A DNA stretch of 64,000 nucleotides from Vagococcus elongatus (GTDB lineage: Bacteria > Bacillota > Bacilli > Lactobacillales > Vagococcaceae): positions 1 through 64,000 of the forward strand of contig NZ_NGKA01000010.1 in assembly GCF_003987645.1 (NCBI RefSeq), in the 5' to 3' direction. Shown piece by piece: positions 9,799-18,377 of the stretch. A program made the translations under genes and the position numbers. How positions within the stretch are numbered: the first letter of the stretch is position 1; each line of letters begins with the position of its first letter. Below the pieces are notes generated by a model. The model made no database searches and was not told where the DNA came from. It worked only from the letters and a program-made list of their open reading frames with translations.

Positions 9799-11541
9799 AT
9801 GAAGATGACCGCTGGAGATTCTCTTGTAAAGGTACTGGAATCATGGAATGTGAAGCATATTTATGGCATTGTTGGAAGCTCTGTTAACGGCTTAATGGAA
9901 GCGTTATACAAAGAACGGGAGACGATAAATTACATTCAAGTTCGTCACGAATCAGCTGGAGCAATGGCAGCAGCCGGCCACGCAAAAACAACTGATGAAA
10001 TCGGCGTGTGCTTTGGATCTGCCGCTCCTGGAGGAACTAATCTTTTTAATGGTCTTTACGATGCAAAGATGGACCGAGTCCCGATGCTGGCAATCATCGG
10101 ACAATCTGCCACAGAAAATATCAATACTAATTTTTTCCAAGAAATGGACGAAGTTCCGATTTATACAGATGTGAGCGTATTTAATAAAATGGTGACCACT
10201 GCAAAGCAAATCCCCCATGTCATTGATGAAGCTATCAGAACTGCCTATATACAAAAAGGTGTTTCTGTCGTCATTCTTCCTAATGATTTGGTGGAAAAAG
10301 AAATTGATTTCTCATTAGGAAAGGAAAAAAAGACCCCACCTCTTCCACCGCATTTTCCGATTGATGAAGTGGAGGTCAATCAAGTGCTTGCCATGATACA
10401 GGAAGCTAAACGACCAGTTTTTTATGGGGGACTAGGACTCAAGGGTGCTAGAGATACTGTGGAGGAATTTGCCACACAGTTTGCCATGCCGATTGTGACA
10501 AGTGCCATATCTATTGGCGTAGCTGCGTCTAACAATCATAAAAATTTCATGGGAGCTTTTGGCAGGCTTGGAACTAAACCAGCTTTTGACGTACTTCAAG
10601 AGGCTGACTTGATTCTCTTTGTAGGGAGCAATCATCCGTTTGTGAGAGCTTGGCCGACCGATGCAAAAATCATCCAAATCAATCACCGGATTGAAGATAT
10701 TGCAAAACAGGCTCCTGTAGAAATGGGCATTGTAGCTGATGCCGGAGCCTTTATTGACCGGTTGATTAAGAGCGGTGTGTCACGTGAGGAAACAGATTTC
10801 TTGAAAGCAGCACGGATTTCAAAAGAAAATTGGGACCGATATTTGACCGAGCTTGCGGCTGATGAAGCAAACGGTTTATCTGCTGAAGCAGTCATTAAAG
10901 CCGTTGGTGATCATTCGACAGCAGATGCTTATTATGGGCTTGATGTAGGAAATAATACCATGTACTCTGTTCGCATGCTGCCTCTAAACCAGCAACGGCA
11001 ATATTCTGTCAGTGGGATTTTTGCGACATTAGGAGTGGGATTGCCTTACAGTATTGCCGCAAAATTGGCAAAACCTGAACGTCAAGTATGGAGTATTTCA
11101 GGAGATGGCGGTGTGGCAATGAACATTCAAGAAATCATCACTCAGGCTCGCTACGAACTGCCTATCATCAATATCATTTTGAGCAATCAATCTTATGGCT
11201 TCATCAAACACGCGCAACTCAATAGCGAATTTCTTTACGGAGTGGATATCACAGACGTTGACTGGGCGATGACGACGAAAGGCATGGGTGCGTTAAGTTT
11301 TACTGTAACATCTCTCAACGAGCTTTATGAATGTATGGAAGAAATCGAACTCTTACAAAAACACGGAAATAAAAAACCTATTGTCATTGATGCCAAAGTC
11401 TATTACTCGGATCCCGTGGATACTAGTCTGGTAACTTTAGATCCAAAAAGATTCAGCAAAGAACAAATCGAAGGCTATAAGGACAGATATCAATTTTATA
11501 ATCAGCCTTCTCTATCTGAAATAATAGACAACTTACCATAA
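9799..11541 (+). CDS. pox: Pyruvate oxidase (TPP/FAD dependent)
   Basis: Converts pyruvate, phosphate and O2 to acetyl phosphate, CO2 and H2O2. The 580 residues show the three-domain TPP enzyme order: an N-terminal pyrimidine-binding domain with the cofactor-activating Glu in VRHESAGAM, a middle FAD domain, and a C-terminal pyrophosphate-binding motif starting GDGG at about 435-438 and ending in NIILSN. It matches lactic acid bacterial Pox/SpxB better than acetolactate synthase, whose partners are absent here. GGAGG precedes the ATG. Monocistronic, with its own terminator. Together with GlpO it makes this region peroxide-producing. Confidence 0.93.
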   Translation: MKMTAGDSLVKVLESWNVKHIYGIVGSSVNGLMEALYKERETINYIQVRHESAGAMAAAGHAKTTDEIGVCFGSAAPGGTNLFNGLYDAKMDRVPMLAIIGQSATENINTNFFQEMDEVPIYTDVSVFNKMVTTAKQIPHVIDEAIRTAYIQKGVSVVILPNDLVEKEIDFSLGKEKKTPPLPPHFPIDEVEVNQVLAMIQEAKRPVFYGGLGLKGARDTVEEFATQFAMPIVTSAISIGVAASNNHKNFMGAFGRLGTKPAFDVLQEADLILFVGSNHPFVRAWPTDAKIIQINHRIEDIAKQAPVEMGIVADAGAFIDRLIKSGVSREETDFLKAARISKENWDRYLTELAADEANGLSAEAVIKAVGDHSTADAYYGLDVGNNTMYSVRMLPLNQQRQYSVSGIFATLGVGLPYSIAAKLAKPERQVWSISGDGGVAMNIQEIITQARYELPIINIILSNQSYGFIKHAQLNSEFLYGVDITDVDWAMTTKGMGALSFTVTSLNELYECMEEIELLQKHGNKKPIVIDAKVYYSDPVDTSLVTLDPKRFSKEQIEGYKDRYQFYNQPSLSEIIDNLP

Positions 11542-11558
11542 ATTTTATCTACACTAAT

Positions 11559-11588
11559 AACCGCCCTTTATACTAATGGGCGGTTTTG
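11559..11588 (+). terminator. Terminator of pyruvate oxidase
   Basis: Stem AACCGCCC / GGGCGGTT with an 11-base loop and a T-rich tail. Confidence 0.85.
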
Positions 11589-11934
11589 TTGTTTGATGAC
11601 TGGTCAACTCCTCTTGTTTGTACTACTTATATTGATTTCTGTAATATGACAACATATCTCCTTTGGTTCTTTCTGTGTAGGAAAACATGAATACATTTTA
11701 CCAACTTCGCACCCCGTCAGTGCTTCTTCAAAAAGGGGTACCTTGGAGAACACAAATTTTCCTTAACTAATGAATAACTGTCCATTCAGAGGAGAATTGA
11801 TACCCTTTCTTCTTCATTTTTATCCTCAAAATATTATTAAGACGAGCATCTTCTTAATGAATAAAAGTAAAAAATATTTATCTCTCCCTTTTTAAACAAA
11901 AATAAGTTAAAATAATACTCACGGAGGTAAATAG

Positions 11935-13026
11935 ATGAGAAAAAAAACAAAAACAAGGGTTAAACAAATCATCTTTATTTTAGTTTGTGCCTGTTTCGGA
12001 TTCGTTTTAGGGATTACTATAGGAAAGGCCGGCGTGACCACACCAAAAATAATAATTTACTCATTTTCAGTTGTTCTTTTTTATATCATGCATATCTTCA
12101 TCCATGAAGCTGGACATGGGTTTTTTGGCTCTCTCACAGGTCATAAAATGCTCAGCTATCGCATTTTTTCTTTCATGTGGCTGTGGCAAGAGGATGGAAA
12201 AATCGTTTTTCGCCGTCTGAAAGTCCCCGGGACATTGGGCCAATGTTTAATGAGTCCGCCAAAATTTCAAGACGAAAATTATCCTTATAGGCTATATATA
12301 ATGGGAGGTGTTTTAGCAAATTTATTTAGCAGTTTGCTCATCGGATTACTCTTTATCCCAAGTTCTGTCTTTGCAGTCCTTTTTGTTCTTGCGGGGCTTT
12401 TCATTGCTATCACTAATGCGATTCCTATGGGGTTTAATGATGGGATGACCTACAAAATTGCATCTTCAAGTCCTGAACAGCAATATTTACTCTATCTCCA
12501 AATGGAAGTAAATTCACGCTTAACTAAAGGACAAACCTATCAAGAAATGCCTGAAGAATATCTACGCACCGTCCCTGCGATTCCAGAAAGAACTTATTTC
12601 AATGACTACCAGATTTTCTTGCAAATTGGATTGGCTTTTGACAAACAAGATTGGGACGATTTCAGAAATAAACTAGAAGATTTATGGAAAGAACGAGAAA
12701 ATTTAATCAGTCTTTATCAAACCGAACTAAAAAAAGAATTGCTCTTTGCTTTATGCTTGCAGGACCCTCAAAACCCAAGAATTCCTGATTTATGGGAAGA
12801 TAAAATTGTAAAAGCCAGTTTAAAACAATCATTGATGGGAAATCGGCGGATTGAAGCTGCCTACTATTACTTTATTGCAAATGATAAACAGAAAGCTGTC
12901 TCCCTTTTGAACAAAGGCATCAGTTTAAAAGAAAAAGCACCAAATCTAGGAGATAGCAAGATGGAGTTGCGAACGATTAACTATCTTCTGGATATCATGG
13001 GTCCAGATCTGGAAAAAGACATCTGA
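11935..13026 (+). CDS. M50-like membrane metallopeptidase
   Basis: A 363-residue protein with N-terminal membrane segments carrying a zinc motif HEAGH at residues 57-61 and a second element NAIPMGFNDG at 161-170, which matches the NxxPxxxxDG third-ligand motif of site-2-type proteases. The C-terminal half is soluble, helical and charged. It probably cleaves, or was derived from enzymes that cleave, substrates inside the membrane; no substrate can be named. CGGAGG precedes the ATG. Monocistronic, followed by a strong terminator. The 390-base region before it shows only a weak promoter. Confidence 0.75.
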   Translation: MRKKTKTRVKQIIFILVCACFGFVLGITIGKAGVTTPKIIIYSFSVVLFYIMHIFIHEAGHGFFGSLTGHKMLSYRIFSFMWLWQEDGKIVFRRLKVPGTLGQCLMSPPKFQDENYPYRLYIMGGVLANLFSSLLIGLLFIPSSVFAVLFVLAGLFIAITNAIPMGFNDGMTYKIASSSPEQQYLLYLQMEVNSRLTKGQTYQEMPEEYLRTVPAIPERTYFNDYQIFLQIGLAFDKQDWDDFRNKLEDLWKERENLISLYQTELKKELLFALCLQDPQNPRIPDLWEDKIVKASLKQSLMGNRRIEAAYYYFIANDKQKAVSLLNKGISLKEKAPNLGDSKMELRTINYLLDIMGPDLEKDI

Positions 13027-13032
13027 CACACA

Positions 13033-13067
13033 AAAACCTCCAAGCAACTTTGGAGGTTTTCATTTTT
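13033..13067 (+). terminator. Terminator of the M50-like gene
   Basis: Stem AAAACCTCCA / TGGAGGTTTT with an 8-base loop and T's on the plus strand. Confidence 0.85.
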
Positions 13068-13167
13068 TCTGATCTCTGAAAAATTTATACATGCAAAAAC
13101 TTTTTTCGTTAAAACACGCAACTTATCTATCAAGCTCGTACTTGCCAGACTAAGTTAAAAAGAATTG

Positions 13168-13830
13168 CTAACTGATTTCTTTTTTTGAATAGTATACAGT
13201 GGCACATACATAACTCAAAAATAAAGCAGCTATCACTCCCAGACCTCCTAGACTAAATAAAGTATAATCGTTCAAATTTAATAATGTCTCCAGCATCCGA
13301 TCAAAATTCAAAAAAGAAAAATTCCAGAAATAGCTTATCAGCATAATACTAATAATCCCCACGGTCACGAAAATACCTTTGTCCCCTAAAACAATATAAG
13401 ATAGATAGTTGATTGCCACCGAAAGTAAAGATAATAAGAGACAGGCACCTCCCATATAGAGGCCTTGAGTTATCGTGATTGAATGATAAATGTAAGTATG
13501 AATAAAAATACCTACAAACAGGACTGCCGTATTGAACAGACAATATAAAACCCCTAAACTATACTTTGCAAAAATAATTTCCCGTTTAGTTACAGGCATG
13601 GCAAGCTGACTCTTATCATAATGACTTATCCTGTCTCTCTCGGAAGACATTTGGAGCAAGCTGGGAGATATGATAAATGGGATATAAACAAATGCTGGCA
13701 GAACAAGGCCATAAACATTTTTCATTAATAACATTGATAAAACACAGACTGAAAAATTTAATATCAAACTCAAACGATTTTTACGAATCAGTAAATTTTG
13801 GCACAAATCCTTTGTCATCACACCAGTCAT
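13168..13830 (-). CDS. ABC transporter membrane subunit (ABC-2 type)
   Basis: A 220-residue hydrophobic protein with about six membrane segments, last gene of a gntR-ATPase-permease operon. Its start overlaps the stop of the ATPase gene, so the two are translationally coupled. No substrate motif is visible. YtrA-type operons of this layout often respond to cell-wall antibiotics or lantibiotics; that role is inferred from gene order. Confidence 0.8.
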   Translation of the reverse strand: MTGVMTKDLCQNLLIRKNRLSLILNFSVCVLSMLLMKNVYGLVLPAFVYIPFIISPSLLQMSSERDRISHYDKSQLAMPVTKREIIFAKYSLGVLYCLFNTAVLFVGIFIHTYIYHSITITQGLYMGGACLLLSLLSVAINYLSYIVLGDKGIFVTVGIISIMLISYFWNFSFLNFDRMLETLLNLNDYTLFSLGGLGVIAALFLSYVCATVYYSKKEIS

Positions 13831-14690
13831 TATAATTTCTCTCCTTTCACCATAAAAAGCATAATATCTTCTAACGTCGCATTTTCAACAACCAACCCCT
13901 CAATATTCCTTCTAATATCATATTTATTATTCACCAGAATATTATAGGCATAATCATCTTCACGATAAGCGACCACATCATTTTCATGGAGTGATTCAAA
14001 CATCCGTTTGCCACACCTGACTATTCCATAATTCTCTCTAATATCCTCATAACTCTTAACAAACATTATCTCTCCCTCATGGATAAACCCTATGTAATCC
14101 GCTATTTTATCTAAATCACTGGTAATATGGCTAGATATCAAGATGGTGTTTTCTTCATTTTCGCTATAGTCTTGAAGAATATCTAATATTTCATTACGGA
14201 ATACCGGATCAAGTCCACTTGTCGCTTCATCTAGAATAAGTAATTTTGTATCATGACTAAAAGCAACGGCAAATTCAAGTTTCATTTTCATCCCCCGGGA
14301 AAAATCTTTCAGCTTTTTGTTTTTCGGAAGATTGAATTCCTCCAACAACTGAAAGTACTTTTCGGAACCCCAGCTTTTATAAACTTTACTCATAATTTTA
14401 GCAATAATTGCTGGAGTAAACTCCAAATCAAAATGAGTTTGATCGAAAATTACTGCGATATTTTCTTTGATTTCCTTTTGGTATTGATTAAATCCCTTGC
14501 CAAAAAAATTTAAAGTATCGTAACTGGCATTGGTGAGCCCTAATAGGGAATTGATCAACGTGGACTTCCCAGCACCGTTTTCGCCAATCAAACCAAAGAC
14601 GCTCCCCTTAGGAATCTCTAAATCGATACCCTTTAATGAAAAATCTTTATAGGATTTTTTTAGATTTTTTACGATAACTGCGTTACTCAT
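13830..14690 (-). CDS. ABC transporter ATP-binding protein
   Basis: A 286-residue ATPase. Walker A is GENGAGKST at 36-44. The signature is SRGMK at 131-135, a common replacement of LSGGQ in this subfamily. Walker B and D-loop are LILDEATSGLD at 151-161. The C-terminal 70 residues are the variable domain of drug or lantibiotic exporters. The ATG overlaps the gntR stop (ATGA), so the three genes form one operon. Confidence 0.92.
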   Translation of the reverse strand: MSNAVIVKNLKKSYKDFSLKGIDLEIPKGSVFGLIGENGAGKSTLINSLLGLTNASYDTLNFFGKGFNQYQKEIKENIAVIFDQTHFDLEFTPAIIAKIMSKVYKSWGSEKYFQLLEEFNLPKNKKLKDFSRGMKMKLEFAVAFSHDTKLLILDEATSGLDPVFRNEILDILQDYSENEENTILISSHITSDLDKIADYIGFIHEGEIMFVKSYEDIRENYGIVRCGKRMFESLHENDVVAYREDDYAYNILVNNKYDIRRNIEGLVVENATLEDIMLFMVKGEKL

Positions 14691-15067
14691 TCCACTTCCT
14701 CCAAATATAATAATTTTAATATCTCAATGAGACTATCCATCGAAATGCCATTTTCTTTTGCGAGAGTCGCTGTATTTTCCAGCAGCGATTCGATTCTCCT
14801 GAGATTTTCCTCCCTGATGAAATCTTTGTTCGTTTCTGCTACAAAAGTTCCTTTGGCAGGAATGGTTTCAATGAATCCATCATGTAAAAGGACTTCATAA
14901 GCCTTTTGAGTTGTAATGACGCTGATATGCAAACTTTTTGCTAATTTCCTCATGGACGGTAAAGCATCCCCCGCCTTTAACTTTCCAGTCATGATCATCT
15001 CTTTGATTTGAGAACTGATTTGCTCATAAATTGGTTTATCGATGGTGCTGCTGATAATTATTTCCAA
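14687..15067 (-). CDS. GntR-family (YtrA type) repressor
   Basis: A 126-residue regulator: a GntR winged helix (residues about 8-75, with PSMRKLAKSLHIS as the recognition region) and only a short C-terminal helical tail, as in the YtrA subfamily. The start is TTG, placed by the AGGGGGGAA site 8 bases upstream. A perfect palindrome covers the -10 of its own promoter, so it most likely represses its own operon until an inducer binds. Confidence 0.88.
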   Translation of the reverse strand: MEIIISSTIDKPIYEQISSQIKEMIMTGKLKAGDALPSMRKLAKSLHISVITTQKAYEVLLHDGFIETIPAKGTFVAETNKDFIREENLRRIESLLENTATLAKENGISMDSLIEILKLLYLEEVE

Positions 15068-15094
15068 CTTAGTTCCCCCCTAATTTAAGCCTGA

Positions 15095-15145
15095 ACTGTA
15101 CTTAGTCAACAAGTACAGTATATACAGATTTCAAAAATCTGTCAA
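15095..15145 (-). promoter_or_regulatory. Promoter and operator of the gntR-ABC operon
   Basis: On the minus strand TTGACA (15140-15145), 17 bases, TATACT (15117-15122): near consensus. A palindrome ACTGTACTT-7-AAGTACAGT (15095-15119) overlaps the -10 and start point. A second perfect palindrome ACAGATTT-3-AAATCTGT (15124-15142) fills the spacer. Confidence 0.8.
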
Positions 15146-15269
15146 GGATGATTTTTAACAACTCGTGAGCTAATATAAAATCTTAATCTAGTAACTAAAA
15201 GAATACCTTTTGCAAAAGTAACCTTTATAAAAAATATCTCCTAAAAATTTCGTAAACGCTGGAGGCAAT

Positions 15270-15309
15270 AAAAAAGAAGTACCCTTTATAAATTGGGTAC
15301 TTCTTTTTT
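15270..15309 (-). terminator. Terminator of the M20 amidohydrolase gene
   Basis: A 15-bp stem (AAAAAAGAAGTACCC and complement) with a 10-base loop, overlapping the stop codon of the amidohydrolase. T-rich on both strands. Confidence 0.85.
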
Positions 15310-16514
15310 TAATTGCTCTCCAACCAGCTAAGTGCCGCCCCAACATAGGCAGCCGCACCGTAAGGCAAACACTCTTCATCCAATACTAATTTTGGATGAT
15401 GGACACTATATGTCTCACCTTTTCGCAAGTCACTGGCTGCCAACATCATCAAAGCGGTCGGTATTTTATGAGAAATGTAGGCAAAATCCTCTGAACCCAT
15501 AACAGGTATTTCCTGCTTTATTGGCGGAATATATTTACCTTCCAGATATTTAGGCAGAACATTTTGAAGATGTTTTGATAATTCCGCATTTGTTTCAAAA
15601 TACGGAGCACCTACTGGAAAATCCGCTGTTGCAGTACATCGAAAAGCTTTCGCTATATTTTCAGAAATTTCACTGATTCGTTCTTTGATTAATTTTCTAT
15701 GGACCTCATCATAAGTTCGAATCGTTCCGCCCATAGAAATCTTATCAGGAATGACATTGGATGTTTCACCACCGCTTATCTCTCCAACGGTTATGGAAAC
15801 CACAGCGTTTGGAGGCAAGTCTCTTGATTGAATCGTATTCAATGCACTGTGAATCGCACTCATAGGAACTAACGGGTCAGATGTCAAATATGGCGTTGAA
15901 CCATGTCCGCCTTTTCCCTGAATAGTGATTTTAAACCAGTCTACAGAAGCCATCGTCGGACCGCCTTCTGACACAAGCACGGTTCCTACATCAAAGGGAA
16001 CCGCAGGCATCACATGAATCATCACCGCCGCATCAGGCTTGGGGTTTTCCAGAACCCCGTGAGTCATCATATCATGAGCACCTTCCATAATTTCTTCTCC
16101 CGGCTGGAACATCAATTTTACTGTTCCCGGTATCTCTTCCTCATGAATTTTCAAAATTTTAGCGGCAGCCAGCAACATGGTCGTATGCATATCATGACCG
16201 CATGCATGCATCCTGCCTTCAATTTTAGATTTGTATGACAAATCATTGTCTTCCAATATTGGCAGTGCATCCATGTCTGCGCGAAGCATAAAAACTTTGC
16301 CTTTTCCTGTCCCAACGGTAGTTGTTAATCCCGCCTGCCCTACACGCCGGATATCAGTATATCCCATCTCTTGCAACTTGTTTTCAACAAACTCTCGTGT
16401 CTCCAGCAAGTCAAGGCCAAGTTCAGGATTTTCATGAAGATATCTTCTATTGTGAATCATTTCATCTTTCATCGCTTTAGCTTCTGTTAAAATGTCTTTC
16501 TCACATAACACCAT
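15309..16514 (-). CDS. M20D-family amidohydrolase (N-acyl amino acid/hippurate hydrolase type)
   Basis: A 401-residue metal hydrolase. Metal-binding residues are visible in HACGHDMH (Cys105, His107), GEE (140-142), the MIH segment and HHPK near the C-terminus. A dimerisation domain sits in the middle (about residues 185-300). Family members split N-acyl amino acids or related amides; the exact substrate cannot be read from the sequence. GGAGG lies 8 bases before the ATG. It is monocistronic. Confidence 0.88.
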   Translation of the reverse strand: MVLCEKDILTEAKAMKDEMIHNRRYLHENPELGLDLLETREFVENKLQEMGYTDIRRVGQAGLTTTVGTGKGKVFMLRADMDALPILEDNDLSYKSKIEGRMHACGHDMHTTMLLAAAKILKIHEEEIPGTVKLMFQPGEEIMEGAHDMMTHGVLENPKPDAAVMIHVMPAVPFDVGTVLVSEGGPTMASVDWFKITIQGKGGHGSTPYLTSDPLVPMSAIHSALNTIQSRDLPPNAVVSITVGEISGGETSNVIPDKISMGGTIRTYDEVHRKLIKERISEISENIAKAFRCTATADFPVGAPYFETNAELSKHLQNVLPKYLEGKYIPPIKQEIPVMGSEDFAYISHKIPTALMMLAASDLRKGETYSVHHPKLVLDEECLPYGAAAYVGAALSWLESN

Positions 16515-16664
16515 CTAAATAACCTCCAATAATCATTTTGAATTAAAGTTCAAAAATATATTTTTCTATACTGTTTATTTTATACTATTTTGATAATTAT
16601 GATAGTTTTTGAAGATACTGATTGAGTAGTTTCATTCGTGGAGCGCTCATTATTTTTAAAATAC

Positions 16665-16696
16665 AAAAAAACTAGGGGAAACATCTCATCCCCTAG
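16665..16696 (-). terminator. Terminator of fucO
   Basis: Stem CTAGGGGA / TCCCCTAG with a 9-base loop, followed by seven T on the minus strand. Confidence 0.85.
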
Positions 16697-16750
16697 CTCA
16701 TTAGCATGTCACAGATGCAAATAAAGCATCTTTTCGTGAACTTCTAAATT

Positions 16751-17902
16751 TTAAAGTAATGAACGATAAAGTTCAACGATTTCTTCCACGTTTGTATCTC
16801 TTGGATTCCCACCAGTAGTCACATCTACTAAAGCATCTTTTGCAATTTGTTCTACATCTTCAGCTTTAAAACCTACTTCAGTCAATGTTTTGGGAATGCC
16901 AACATCAATGCCTAACTGACGAACTGCATTGACTGCTGCATCTCTGGCTTCTTCTAGTGACATCTCCTCCACACCGGAAACACCCATTGCTGTGGCAATA
17001 TTACGATATTTGTCACCAGTAAATTCTTTATTGTAATCCATGACTGTTGGCAATAAAATAGCATTTGCCACACCATGAGGAGTATCATACCATGCGCCTA
17101 GCGGGTGAGCCATGCCGTGAACCAAGCCTAAACCTACGTTAGAGAATCCCATACCGGCAATATATTGTCCCAAGGCCATATCTTCTCTGCCTGTTAAGTC
17201 GCCATTGACAGAATCTCTTAGAGAACGTGCGATGATTTCGATAGCTTTGATATGAAGCATGTCAGACATTTCCCAAGCACCTTTAGTTATATAGCCTTCA
17301 ATCGCATGGGTCAAAGCATCCATTCCTGTAGCTGCTGCTAAATCTTTAGGCATACCCAGCATCATTTCGCTGTCTACAAATGCTACAACTGGAATATCAT
17401 GGACATCCACACACACAAATTTACGTTTTTTTACTTCATCTGTGATGACGTAGTTGATTGTAACCTCAGCAGCAGTACCAGATGTGGTGGGCACAGCCAA
17501 AAGCGGAACAGAAGGATTTTTAGTAGGTGCAACCCCTTCAAGACTTACAATATCGCTAAATTCTGGATTCGCAACCACAATACCAATAGCTTTTGCTGTG
17601 TCGATCGGTGATCCTCCGCCAACAGCTAAAATATAGTCTGCGCCAGAAGCCTTGTAAGCCTCTATTCCATCTTTAACGACTGCAACAGTTGGATTAGGAA
17701 CAGTTTTGTCAAAAATTTCATAGGATAACGCATTATCCTTCAACAATTTAGTAATTTTTTCTACTAGACCTGCTTTAACTAATCCTTCGTCTGTGACAAT
17801 AAAAGCTTTTTCAAATCCTCGAGCTTTTACCTCCTCAGGGATGTGGGTAATCGCTCCAGCCCCAAAGTAAGAGGTTTCATTTAAAATCATCCTGTTTGCC
17901 AT
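16751..17902 (-). CDS. fucO: Lactaldehyde reductase / iron-dependent alcohol dehydrogenase FucO
   Basis: NAD-linked, iron-containing dehydrogenase interconverting lactaldehyde and 1,2-propanediol. Much of the sequence agrees with E. coli FucO from memory, including the MANRMILNET start, GGGSP cofactor loop, and iron ligands in MDALTHAIEGY and VHGMAHPLGAWYDTPHG. A TTG three codons upstream is also open, but the ATG at 17902 is better spaced from AAAGGAAG and gives the usual 383 residues. No fucose or rhamnose genes are adjacent, so the physiological substrate here is open. Confidence 0.9.
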   Translation of the reverse strand: MANRMILNETSYFGAGAITHIPEEVKARGFEKAFIVTDEGLVKAGLVEKITKLLKDNALSYEIFDKTVPNPTVAVVKDGIEAYKASGADYILAVGGGSPIDTAKAIGIVVANPEFSDIVSLEGVAPTKNPSVPLLAVPTTSGTAAEVTINYVITDEVKKRKFVCVDVHDIPVVAFVDSEMMLGMPKDLAAATGMDALTHAIEGYITKGAWEMSDMLHIKAIEIIARSLRDSVNGDLTGREDMALGQYIAGMGFSNVGLGLVHGMAHPLGAWYDTPHGVANAILLPTVMDYNKEFTGDKYRNIATAMGVSGVEEMSLEEARDAAVNAVRQLGIDVGIPKTLTEVGFKAEDVEQIAKDALVDVTTGGNPRDTNVEEIVELYRSLL

Positions 17903-18204
17903 ACTTAACAACTTCCTTTCATGTGAATAAAATCACTTATGCTTTTATAAAAAAAGAAAATATTTTATCTCCTTATTCTATCATAGATAACCTGCATTTA
18001 GTAACAAGAAAATATTTACAAGTCCTTCAAGTTTATATTCATTCTGGTTAAATGACACAAGAAAGATTGTTAGATCCTGATTTTTTGATAATTTAAAAAG
18101 GCAGTTATCCACTGAGTCATAGATGATACTCGATACCTTCTTTCAAAAATTGAAAAAATTTTAATTTAAATGTTTTTCATCTTTTTTTTGAAAAAGCATC
18201 ACAC

Positions 18205-18267
18205 TTAATTCTTATTCGTCCAGTATATTATAAACATACCAACAAAAACCCTATTAAAACTTTTCAT
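18205..18267 (-). CDS. Possible 20-residue hydrophobic peptide
   Basis: A short open frame with a strong ribosome site (GGAGGAG, 6 bases before ATG). The peptide starts MKSFNRVF, has a hydrophobic core VGMFIIYW and ends NKN. It resembles small membrane peptides or signalling precursors only in size and character; I recognise no family. It lies about 110 bases after the upstream operon and behind a hairpin, with no clear promoter of its own. The rest of 17,903-18,377 holds nothing else I can support. Confidence 0.3.
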   Translation of the reverse strand: MKSFNRVFVGMFIIYWTNKN

Positions 18268-18304
18268 TATTTACTCCTCCAAAGTAAATAAAAAATCTCC
18301 TCTT

Positions 18305-18332
18305 GCCTCCAGTGCAGTGTATTGCTGGAGGC
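18305..18332 (-). terminator. Hairpin after the two-gene surface-protein unit
   Basis: Stem GCCTCCAG / CTGGAGGC with a 12-base loop. On the minus strand the T-run begins about 9 bases later, so termination may be weak and could let transcription reach the small peptide frame. Confidence 0.5.
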
Positions 18333-18377
18333 TCCTTTCTGTTTCTGACTCAAAAAAGGAAACTATTCCTCTCACGA

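Noticed and set aside
17903-17960. cre site upstream of fucO
   Set aside because: No sequence there matches the CcpA consensus closely enough.
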